A DNA stretch of 55,469 bases from Bacteriovoracaceae bacterium (GTDB taxonomy: Bacteria; Bdellovibrionota; Bacteriovoracia; Bacteriovoracales; Bacteriovoracaceae): assembly GCA_947377285.1 (NCBI GenBank), contig CANCFT010000022.1, forward strand, positions 1-55,469, in the 5' to 3' direction. A program made the position numbers and the translations under genes. How positions within the stretch are numbered: the stretch's first letter is position 1; the number at the start of each line of letters is the position of its first letter. Below the pieces are notes generated by a model. The model worked only from the letters and a program-made list of their open reading frames with translations, ran no database searches and was not told the origin of the DNA. Positions 15,535 to 22,755 of the stretch are shown here, piece by piece.

Positions 15535-17668
15535 GTCCTCTGCTCAAAATTCTAAAAAGATTAAAACATTAAATTGGAATTCACCTCTAATTGATCTCAC
15601 TGGAAAAGCGTCTCTGAAATCTCTCGAAAAACTAGAGGCTATTGGAATTCGTGAATTTCAAGATTTACTCTGGGTATTTCCATTGAGAGTTGTAGAACTC
15701 CCTCCTTTGCGTAGTTTTGATTTTGTTGAAGATGGCCGAATTTTTATTGGTCGAGCAAAAGTTTTAAATGTTCACGCTAAGCCTAATTTCAAAGCCCGCG
15801 GTCGTGGTAAGGCTATGCTTTATAATATAAGCGTTCATGTTCAAGATACAATGTCTGATAAAATTTTAAGTTTAAAATGGTTTAATACTTACGGCTCCCT
15901 CACTCAAAAAATATCAAAATGTGTTTTGATAGAGTTTATGGGGGAAGCAAGCCTATTTAATGGTCAACTTCAGTTTACCAATCCAGATTTTTTTGAACTT
16001 GAAAATATTGAAGGACCTTCGCCATTTGTAACTGTCTCAAATGAATTAAAAATTCAATACCCAACTCTAAACACTGTTTCTGGCATAATCGTCAAAAAAA
16101 TAATTGATAAAATACCAATGGAGCTTTGGAATAATATTCCTGAAACATTGCCATTAAGTTTGATTCAGCGTAAAAATTTTCTTTCATTGTCTGAAGCCTT
16201 TAAAGTCATACACGCCAAAATTAAACCAACCCCCGAGTTAACTTCTCGAGCGGAAAAGCGGTTAATTTATGAAGAATTTTTTGAAGACCAAATTAAGATT
16301 TATCTTCGAAGACAATATTTTAAAAAACCAAAAGCAAACTCTTACGCTGTAGAAGATTCTAAATATGCTGCTTTTTGTGCTCGATACCCTTATATCTTAA
16401 CGACTGATCAAATGAAGACACTAAGTGACGTCCGTTTGGATATGGCCGCAACACATCCCATGATGAGACTCGTTCAAGGAGATGTGGGTTGTGGAAAAAC
16501 AACCATTGCCATGATTGCGGCGATGATTGTAATTGAAAATGGTGCACAAGTGGCTTTAATGTGCCCGACTGAAGCTCTGGCCCTTCAACATTTTCAAAGC
16601 TGTAGTGAGTTATTTGATCAAAAAGTTTATAAAATTAAACTTATTCTAGGTTCAACTCCCGCTAAAGAAAAAAAAATGATTCAAAAAGAATTAGAAGTTG
16701 GGGATATTGATTTTATCATTGGTACTCATTCGTTAATTCAAGATTCTATTCAATTTAGACAATTAGGTTTGGCAATTATAGACGAACAACATAAATTTGG
16801 AGTTGATCAAAGAATTCGCTTAACAAGCAAATCTGTTGGAACTCATTGCTTGATTATGTCTGCGACACCAATTCCGCGCTCTCTTAGCCTGACTCAGTAT
16901 GGTGACCTTGATATTTCTACAATCAAAGTTATGCCAGCTGGAAGAAAAGGGCACAAAACGCGAATCGTAACGAAAGAAACTTTTCAACAATTTTTAAGTT
17001 TTGTTCTGACTAGACTTTCACTTAACGAACAAATTTACGTTGTAGTTCCGGCCATTAATGAAAGTGTTGAAGTAGAACAAGACTTTCACAACTTGGTCGA
17101 TATTCTAGAGCGGTTTAAAAAATACTTCCCTAACCACAAAGTAGAGGGGCTTCACGGTAAAATGAAGCCAGATGAAAAAGCTAAGATATTTAGTGATTTT
17201 AAAAATCACAAAGTTGATATTTTAGTTTCTACTAGTGTTATTGAAGTCGGAATCAATGTCATCAATGCAACGGTCATGGCGATTATGAACCCAGAGCGAT
17301 TTGGACTTTCATCTTTACATCAATTAAGAGGACGAGTTGGACGAGATCAAAAGCCAGGTTTTTGCTTTTTAGTAAATGACAAAATCATACCTGTTACAAG
17401 TATGGACCGATTAAAAGTTATAGAAACTAATACTGATGGATTTAAAATAGCGGAAGAGGATTTAAAATTCCGCGGAGAAGGTGATCTTTTTGGTACAGAT
17501 CAATCTGGAAGTCACACTCAAAAGCGAATCGCCAATATTATTCTTCATGCAGATGTCTTATACGAAGCCCGGGAAGACGCACTTCATTTAATCCAGATCT
17601 CAGATCCTGGAGTAACACAACTGATGCTGCAATATATTCAAGATGAACGAATTTTCACTACGGTATAA
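15509..17668 (+). CDS. recG: ATP-dependent DNA helicase RecG
   Basis: About 719 residues. RecG remodels stalled replication forks and Holliday junctions. Helicase motifs appear in order: motif I GDVGCGKTTIAM, motif Ia PTEALALQHF, motif II DEQHKFGV (the DEQH variant typical of RecG), motif III SATPIPRSL, motif IV-V LHGKMK and STSVIEVGINV, and motif VI HQLRGRVGR. The N-terminal wedge/OB domain is recognisable from IGIREFQDLLWVFPLRV and VLNVHAKPNFKARGRGKAML. The start is uncertain. A TTG at 15509 has GGAG seven bases upstream inside the end of greA; a GTG at 15491 is also in frame. Either way the gene overlaps greA. Confidence 0.95.
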   Translation: MNLLNSSTKSSAQNSKKIKTLNWNSPLIDLTGKASLKSLEKLEAIGIREFQDLLWVFPLRVVELPPLRSFDFVEDGRIFIGRAKVLNVHAKPNFKARGRGKAMLYNISVHVQDTMSDKILSLKWFNTYGSLTQKISKCVLIEFMGEASLFNGQLQFTNPDFFELENIEGPSPFVTVSNELKIQYPTLNTVSGIIVKKIIDKIPMELWNNIPETLPLSLIQRKNFLSLSEAFKVIHAKIKPTPELTSRAEKRLIYEEFFEDQIKIYLRRQYFKKPKANSYAVEDSKYAAFCARYPYILTTDQMKTLSDVRLDMAATHPMMRLVQGDVGCGKTTIAMIAAMIVIENGAQVALMCPTEALALQHFQSCSELFDQKVYKIKLILGSTPAKEKKMIQKELEVGDIDFIIGTHSLIQDSIQFRQLGLAIIDEQHKFGVDQRIRLTSKSVGTHCLIMSATPIPRSLSLTQYGDLDISTIKVMPAGRKGHKTRIVTKETFQQFLSFVLTRLSLNEQIYVVVPAINESVEVEQDFHNLVDILERFKKYFPNHKVEGLHGKMKPDEKAKIFSDFKNHKVDILVSTSVIEVGINVINATVMAIMNPERFGLSSLHQLRGRVGRDQKPGFCFLVNDKIIPVTSMDRLKVIETNTDGFKIAEEDLKFRGEGDLFGTDQSGSHTQKRIANIILHADVLYEAREDALHLIQISDPGVTQLMLQYIQDERIFTTV

Positions 17669-17680
17669 TCTGTTTTTTTT

Positions 17681-17689
17681 TGATATAAT
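17681..17689 (+). promoter_or_regulatory. Extended -10 promoter of the FHA gene
   Basis: TGATATAAT is a perfect extended -10 (TGn-TATAAT). The -10 hexamer ends at 17689, so the first transcribed base is expected at or very near 17696, which is the A of the ATG. No Shine-Dalgarno sequence fits between them. Confidence 0.6.
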
Positions 17690-17695
17690 AAATTC

Positions 17696-18121
17696 ATGAT
17701 TTATTTAGAAGTAATTAAAAGTAATGATCCCTTCGCCCAAGGTGTTTATGAATTTGAATTCGATTCAATTTCAATTGGACGTTCTAAAAAAAATGACTTG
17801 ATTTTCCTTGGTGCTACGATCCCACTATCTTATGTGACCTTAAGTTTTATTGAAGGCCAACCCATTGTTCAGGGAGATTCACTAACCGATTTTTTTTATT
17901 TAAATAATAAAAAAGTTAGTGGAACGCTGAAAATTAATGTTGGTGATTTACTTTCTTTAGGTGAGAACCAAATTCGTATCTTAAATCTTAAGTATTCAAC
18001 TGTGAGTGTCGATTTTGCACCAGCTTTTGAAAATTTTAACAAAACGGCTCCTGAACTAAGGTTTGCCTTAGACTTCATTGAAGAAGTTTTAATTGACCTT
18101 GAAAAGGGAACCAATGTTTAA
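17696..18121 (+). CDS. FHA-domain protein
   Basis: A 141-residue protein built mainly of one forkhead-associated domain, residues about 1-100. The core shows the expected SISIGRSKKNDLIFLG (the GR..xND signature), then PLSYVTLSFIEGQPIV in place of the usual SxxHxxI, and a later LNNKKVSGTLKINVGDLLSLG strand-turn. FHA domains bind phosphothreonine peptides. The usual His after the phosphopeptide-contact Ser appears to be absent, so binding may be altered. The C-terminal helix (ALDFIEEVLIDLEKG) is extra. The gene follows recG by 27 bases, has its own promoter, and overlaps the hydrolase gene by eight bases. Confidence 0.75.
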   Translation: MIYLEVIKSNDPFAQGVYEFEFDSISIGRSKKNDLIFLGATIPLSYVTLSFIEGQPIVQGDSLTDFFYLNNKKVSGTLKINVGDLLSLGENQIRILNLKYSTVSVDFAPAFENFNKTAPELRFALDFIEEVLIDLEKGTNV

Positions 18122-19013
18122 AACAAATCATCCCAATTATTTTTATACATCTGATGGAATCCGTATTTTTTATAATACCAATTTTCTCCAATCTCAACTT
18201 GATCCGAACCGCCCCGTTTTAGTTTTAATCTACGGGCTACTGTGCAGTAATAGTCATTTTAAATTTCAAATCCCCTATCTTGAGGAGAAAGGATTTCAAA
18301 TACTAATACATGATTATCGATTTCATTACGCTTCTTCTCAAGATGGCGATATAGAAACTTGCAATTTTCCAAATATAACCAAAGATCTCCATGAACTATT
18401 GCAAGACTTAGGAATCAAAAAATCAATTTTTATGGGCCATAGTATGGGCGTTAATATATGCCTAGAACATGCGAGAAGATACCCTGAAGATATGAGGGCT
18501 CAAATACTTATTTCTGGAACAGTAATTCCACCACAAGATGTCATGTTTGATTCTAATATTGTCGATATAGTCTCTCCTCATTTAAAAACTTTTACTGAAA
18601 AATATCCAAGCTTTTTTAAAATGTTCTGGAGACACTCGTTTAAAAATCCAGTGGCACAATATTTAATTTTTGATGGTGGCTTTAATAAAAAGCAAGTCGA
18701 AATGGAATTCATCCAACTCTATATGAAAAAAATAAGTGAACTACCTGAAAAACTTTTTTTTCATTTATTAAAAATAATGCATGACCATGATGTCATCAAT
18801 TATCTGGAATTAATTAAAACTCCGACTCTTGTTATAGGTGGTGATAAAGACAAAATAATTCCAAATTATTTACAAAGAATCCTCACAACTCAATTACCTA
18901 TTTGTGAATTATATATCGTTAAAGATGGAAGCCATGTTCCACAAGCTGATTTCCCAGATCGTATTAATCATCGCCTTTTGAGATTTATACACAAAATAGA
19001 ATCTATAAAATAA
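18114..19013 (+). CDS. Alpha/beta-fold hydrolase
   Basis: A 299-residue cytosolic hydrolase. The nucleophile elbow is FMGHSMGVNICLE (Ser about 115). The acid is likely Asp in VIGGDKDKIIP and the catalytic His lies in KDGSHVPQADFPD near the end. The oxyanion region VLIYGLLCSNSHF replaces the common HG motif with YG. The start ATG at 18114, with AAGGGA upstream, overlaps the FHA gene by eight bases; an earlier start at 18093 is less likely. It is convergent with the RelA/SpoT-like gene, overlapping it by 11 bases. An esterase or lipase is plausible; the substrate is unknown. Confidence 0.85.
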   Translation: MFKTNHPNYFYTSDGIRIFYNTNFLQSQLDPNRPVLVLIYGLLCSNSHFKFQIPYLEEKGFQILIHDYRFHYASSQDGDIETCNFPNITKDLHELLQDLGIKKSIFMGHSMGVNICLEHARRYPEDMRAQILISGTVIPPQDVMFDSNIVDIVSPHLKTFTEKYPSFFKMFWRHSFKNPVAQYLIFDGGFNKKQVEMEFIQLYMKKISELPEKLFFHLLKIMHDHDVINYLELIKTPTLVIGGDKDKIIPNYLQRILTTQLPICELYIVKDGSHVPQADFPDRINHRLLRFIHKIESIK

Positions 19014-20244
19014 TTTTTTTATGTTCAATCATCGCTTTAAACACGCGCTTCATTGCCGATTGAACTTGCGAGCGCTTATACTCTTGATGGGAAGCTTCCC
19101 CTTGAGAGTTTTCACGAAAAGTGTCTTGATCGACAATTTGAATTTCATAGGGATAAAAAAATCGAATGTCCCTAGCAACTAATGAGATATCCATATTCAA
19201 TACTCTGCGGGCCAATTCATTTTCATCAGAATTTAAATTTTTCGCAATTCTTCTCAGGTCGTTAAATTCCTGAAGAAATGGATTTTTATATTCAATTAAC
19301 TGACGGCAAGTAAATTGAATTGACTGGTAGCTTTTTGATGTAAATTTATTTTTTTCGTTCAATTCACTTCGAGTTTGGCACTCTTGAATTTCTCGTTCCA
19401 TCGCTGAAACAAATCTCTCTTCTGAAAGATTATTTCTCAACGCCATCTTAATAACTCTTTGATGACCAACTTTAAAGCGATTCAAGTCAATCATGGTATT
19501 GATTGCTCTGCTGGGTTTGTTATTATGAGGAATGACAATATTTTTCTCCAAGAGAAATCGAATCACTCTTAGTGTATCAAGCCTTGAATTAGTGACAAAT
19601 CTTACCCCGACTCTATCAAATAATTCTTCCGCGACATTTTCAGCTTTATGAAGTAATTTGATAATCACACTTTCTCGTGTCTTTTTTGATTTAGTTTCAA
19701 AATCAACAAGTGAAACTATATTTTCAGATCCTTTTACACCGACAAATAATTTGTCATTTTCATTTCTGAAAATATATTTATAAAAACGATCGAATATTTG
19801 AGTTTGAACAATATTAAAATAATTTGAACGAAGATCCTTATCTGTATGCATAATTGTATGCATAACTTTAAGAATAATCTCGGCCCATAATTTATCTTCT
19901 CTTTTTTGAGGCGTATCATCAGTCGCCATTAGAAAAAGTTGGCCAATATCTGAAATCATTAGAAGGGAATTTGGAAGCTTCAAATCTAAACCGTCCGGAT
20001 TTCCTTCTTTTAAAAAATAGCGCTTAATAAATTGCATTGCTTCTTGAAAATTACCAAATAACTCTGCTTTGGTGACATGATCACTTGGATCTAGGCCATA
20101 TCCTTTTAAGAACTGATTGACTTGATCCATAGAGGACATTGGGCCTAAAAAATTTTTTGTATCAAGTGCAGATTTCCCACCGACAACAACATCAAGCATT
20201 TCCCAATCGAACATATATTTTTGAAGGTAACTCGGTCTTTCCAT
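19003..20244 (-). CDS. Divergent protein with RelA/SpoT synthetase-like motifs
   Basis: A 413-residue protein. From residue 187 its motifs follow the (p)ppGpp synthetase domain in order. KKTRESVIIKLLHK resembles the K-x-S-I-x-x-K helix. LFDRVGVRFVTNSRLDTLRV resembles D-x-x-G-x-R with the metal-binding Asp (here Asp210). KSYQSIQF corresponds to G-Y-x-S-I/L-H (Tyr306). YPYEIQIVDQDTF corresponds to VEIQIRT (Glu367). GEASHQEYKR corresponds to the G-x-A-A-H-x-x-Y-K end. An insertion of about 45 residues lies between the second and third motifs. The His after YxSI and the Arg of IQIRT are replaced. Residues 1-180 are helical, with HTIMHTDKDLR, and might be a relic of a helical regulatory region. 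AAGG precedes the ATG. Nucleotide synthesis is plausible but unproven; fold-level homology is the firmer claim. Confidence 0.62.
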   Translation of the reverse strand: MERPSYLQKYMFDWEMLDVVVGGKSALDTKNFLGPMSSMDQVNQFLKGYGLDPSDHVTKAELFGNFQEAMQFIKRYFLKEGNPDGLDLKLPNSLLMISDIGQLFLMATDDTPQKREDKLWAEIILKVMHTIMHTDKDLRSNYFNIVQTQIFDRFYKYIFRNENDKLFVGVKGSENIVSLVDFETKSKKTRESVIIKLLHKAENVAEELFDRVGVRFVTNSRLDTLRVIRFLLEKNIVIPHNNKPSRAINTMIDLNRFKVGHQRVIKMALRNNLSEERFVSAMEREIQECQTRSELNEKNKFTSKSYQSIQFTCRQLIEYKNPFLQEFNDLRRIAKNLNSDENELARRVLNMDISLVARDIRFFYPYEIQIVDQDTFRENSQGEASHQEYKRSQVQSAMKRVFKAMIEHKKIIL

Positions 20245-20253
20245 TTTTAGCCT

Positions 20254-20282
20254 TTGTAAGCATGGACTTTATTCGCTACAAT
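20254..20282 (+). promoter_or_regulatory. Sigma-70 promoter of pgpA
   Basis: TTGTAA (20254-20259), a 17-base spacer and TACAAT (20277-20282). The predicted transcription start near 20289 is three bases before the pgpA ATG at 20292, so the mRNA would have almost no leader. Confidence 0.6.
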
Positions 20283-20291
20283 AATTATCTA

Positions 20292-20774
20292 ATGAATGAC
20301 GTTAATCGACCATCACTTAAAAGACTAGACATACTTTTCCTATCCTTCTTCGGATCGGGTTATCTTCCTAAAGCTCCTGGCACCTGGGGAACACTTGCGA
20401 CATTGCCATTTCTTTACGGAATTGGTCGATTTAATCCGCCCTATTTTCTCTTTATCCCTCTGCTTATTATCGTCACCATTATTTCATCTTTTGTGGCTGA
20501 AACTGTTCAGCAAGAACTAAAGCTACACGACCCTCAATGGATTGTGATTGATGAAGTTTTAGGAATGACAACTGCTTGGCTTTTTATTCGTGAGCATAAC
20601 TTTTTACATCTGATGATTCTTTTTGTTTTATTTCGCTTTTTTGACATTGTAAAAATTTGGCCAGCTTCCTATTTTGATCAAAAAGTTTCGCATGGTGCCG
20701 GTACTATTCTTGATGATATCGTAAGTGGTATCTATGCCGGATTGATCTACTCGGTCATAGTTAGATTTATTTAA
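20292..20774 (+). CDS. pgpA: Phosphatidylglycerophosphatase A
   Basis: A 160-residue inner-membrane protein. PgpA dephosphorylates phosphatidylglycerophosphate to phosphatidylglycerol. The family signature is visible: YLPKAPGTWGTLATLP near residue 27, WIVIDEVLGMTTAW with conserved acids in the middle, and FRFFDIVKIWPASYFD followed by GTILDDIVSGIYAG. Three to four hydrophobic segments fit the topology. The ATG at 20292 is chosen because a well-spaced promoter ends just upstream; longer in-frame starts (20139, 20262) would lie before that promoter. There is no Shine-Dalgarno sequence. Confidence 0.9.
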   Translation: MNDVNRPSLKRLDILFLSFFGSGYLPKAPGTWGTLATLPFLYGIGRFNPPYFLFIPLLIIVTIISSFVAETVQQELKLHDPQWIVIDEVLGMTTAWLFIREHNFLHLMILFVLFRFFDIVKIWPASYFDQKVSHGAGTILDDIVSGIYAGLIYSVIVRFI

Positions 20775-20790
20775 ATTTCTAAAAAAATGC

Positions 20791-20813
20791 TTGACCTACG
20801 CAAAAACTACGCA
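20791..20813. promoter_or_regulatory. 11-bp-phased direct repeat upstream of recA
   Basis: CTACGCA occurs at 20796-20802 and again at 20807-20813, exactly one helical turn apart. The first copy overlaps the end of TTGACC (20791-20796), a candidate -35 box. Direct repeats on one face of the helix are typical of an activator or repressor site. No TTAC-N3-GTAA Bdellovibrio-type LexA box or E. coli-type SOS box was seen between pgpA and recA. Confidence 0.4.
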
Positions 20814-20992
20814 CAAACTAATTAAGTAGCAAACTTTGATTTCAGCGCACACTAAATAGTGATTTGGAAGACCAATTTCATCTAGTAATTGCGCCCTTTT
20901 GATTATTAAATAGTCGAAATCAATTTGTAACTCTCTCGACTTAATAACAAGAAAACAGTGTTTGCCAATTGCTACACACCCTCGGAGGAAAT

Positions 20993-22120
20993 ATGTCATT
21001 ACAGAAAGTATCAGCTTCACCATCTCCAGAAAAATTAAAGGCCTTGGATCTTGCTCTTTCAGCAATTGAAAAACAATTCGGAAAAGGCGCGATCATGAAA
21101 CTTGACAACAAAACTGTTGTTGAAAAAATGGCCATCATTCCCACTGGATGCTTAAGCCTAGACCTAGCCCTTGGTGTTGGTGGTATTCCTCAAGGAAGAA
21201 TCATTGAAATTTATGGACCAGAATCTTCTGGGAAAACAACTCTTACTCTTCACATTGCAGCTGAATGCCAAAGACAAGGTGGAACAGTAGCTTTCGTTGA
21301 TGCTGAACATGCTCTCGATACAGCTTACGCTGCTAAGCTTGGTGTTGATATTCCAAATACTCTTATTTCTCAACCCGACTCAGGTGAACAAGCTCTAGAG
21401 ATCACCGACATGCTCGTGCGCTCAGGCGCTGTCAATCTTCTTATCGTCGATTCAGTTGCTGCTCTTACTCCAAAAGCTGAACTTGAAGGAGACATGGGAG
21501 ATTCACATATGGGTCTTCAAGCAAGACTTATGTCTCAAGCTCTAAGAAAACTTACAGGATCAATTTCAAGATCAAACTGTACAGTTATTTTCATCAACCA
21601 ACTTCGTATGAAAATTGGTGTTATGTTCGGAAACCCAGAAACAACAACTGGTGGGAACGCCCTTAAATTTTACGCTTCAGTCAGACTAGATATTAGAAAA
21701 ATTGCTGCCATCAAAGATGGTGATGTTCATATTGGATCACGTACAAAAGTAAAAGTTGTAAAAAATAAAGTGGCATCTCCATTTAAAGAAGCTGAATTTG
21801 ATATTATGTACGGTACTGGGATTTCTAAAATTGGAGATATGCTTGACCTAGCTTCAAATAATGGAATCGTAGAAAAAGCTGGCGCATGGTACGCTTATAA
21901 TAATAGTAAACTTGGACAAGGAAGAGAAAACTCTAAATCTTTCCTTGAACAAAATCCTGAAATAGCAGAAGAAATTAAACTAAAACTTCTTACAAAATTC
22001 GGTCTTGCTGGTGGAGCCGCAGCTCCTGCTGTTGATGCAGCAACTGGTGAAATATTTGAAGATGCACGCGAAAACAACCAAGAAGAAAAAGTAAAAAAAT
22101 CTAAAAAAGTTATTCAGTAA
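20993..22120 (+). CDS. recA: Recombinase RecA
   Basis: A 375-residue RecA, close to the full length of the family. The protein forms the ATP-dependent strand-exchange filament and is the SOS co-protease. The Walker A motif is [10 protein letters not shown] (about residues 67-76) and Walker B is [11 protein letters not shown]. The L1/L2 DNA-binding loops are in the regions [20 protein letters not shown] and [18 protein letters not shown]. The [11 protein letters not shown] stretch is also diagnostic. The start at ATG 20993 has GGAGGAA at ideal spacing. The C-terminal tail is Lys/Glu-rich rather than strongly acidic. recX follows after a hairpin. Confidence 0.98.
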   Translation: MSLQKVSASPSPEKLKALDLALSAIEKQFGKGAIMKLDNKTVVEKMAIIPTGCLSLDLALGVGGIPQGRIIEIYGPESSGKTTLTLHIAAECQRQGGTVAFVDAEHALDTAYAAKLGVDIPNTLISQPDSGEQALEITDMLVRSGAVNLLIVDSVAALTPKAELEGDMGDSHMGLQARLMSQALRKLTGSISRSNCTVIFINQLRMKIGVMFGNPETTTGGNALKFYASVRLDIRKIAAIKDGDVHIGSRTKVKVVKNKVASPFKEAEFDIMYGTGISKIGDMLDLASNNGIVEKAGAWYAYNNSKLGQGRENSKSFLEQNPEIAEEIKLKLLTKFGLAGGAAAPAVDAATGEIFEDARENNQEEKVKKSKKVIQ

Positions 22121-22128
22121 TACGATCT

Positions 22129-22186
22129 GTTTTAGAACTCTTGTCCCCTAATGAATATTAGGTCTCCGGAGTTCTAAAACTTTTTT
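22129..22186 (+). terminator. recA terminator / recA-recX attenuator, two-stem hairpin
   Basis: A 12-bp outer stem (22129-22140 with 22169-22180, GTTTTAGAACTC) encloses a 6-bp inner hairpin (CCTAAT at 22147-22152 with ATTAGG at 22157-22162), followed by six Ts at 22181-22186. The recX ATG is only five bases further on. The likely effect is partial termination that keeps RecX well below RecA. Confidence 0.85.
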
Positions 22187-22191
22187 AAACT

Positions 22192-22683
22192 ATGAACAAT
22201 CAATCTAATACCGCCTATCATTACCTCGTCAAACTCCTTTCGAAGCGTGATTATTCGGAACACAAACTCATAGAAAAACTTCGAGAAAAAGAATTCCAAT
22301 CCTTTGAGATCGAAGGTGCAATTGCAGAAATAAAATCTAGAGGTTTTCTTCGAGCAGACCTATATGCCGAATCAAAAATTAAAGGCTTGATGGAAAAAGG
22401 ATATTCTCCGGATTATATCCGTCAACGATTAGACGGGGAGCAAATTACTGTAACTAACGAAATAATAAATAATGTTTTCGTTGAGTACCAAATAACTCCA
22501 GAAGATCAAATATGGCGCTTAATCCAAAAAAAAATACCAAACAACAAAAAAAATGACCAAGCTAGTACTGAACTAAGCTATGAAGAAGAAAGTAAAATTT
22601 TGCGCTATTTAATGTCAAAAGGACACGATTTTCAAGATTCAAAAAAAGTCATGAAAAAGATGACTGAAAAAAGTCACTTCTAA
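22192..22683 (+). CDS. recX: RecX, regulatory protein of RecA
   Basis: A 163-residue protein made of three-helix repeats typical of RecX: YHYLVKLLSKRDYSEHKLIE, then IAEIKSRGFLRADLYAESKI, GYSPDYIRQRLDGEQI and a later KILRYLMSKGHDFQDSKKVM. RecX binds RecA filaments and limits their activity. Position directly after recA supports the call. No Shine-Dalgarno sequence is apparent in the five bases after the terminator T-run, so translation probably depends on sequence inside the hairpin's 3' arm or is weak. Confidence 0.88.
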   Translation: MNNQSNTAYHYLVKLLSKRDYSEHKLIEKLREKEFQSFEIEGAIAEIKSRGFLRADLYAESKIKGLMEKGYSPDYIRQRLDGEQITVTNEIINNVFVEYQITPEDQIWRLIQKKIPNNKKNDQASTELSYEEESKILRYLMSKGHDFQDSKKVMKKMTEKSHF

Positions 22684-22755
22684 GGCTGCATTTCTCCAAT
22701 ACTATTTACCCAAAAATATGCTAGTCTACCTCTAAACATTTAAGGGACTATTCTT

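Noticed and set aside
20775..20992. LexA/SOS box upstream of recA
   Set aside because: Neither a TTAC-N3-GTAA nor a CTG-N10-CAG type site with acceptable arms was found.
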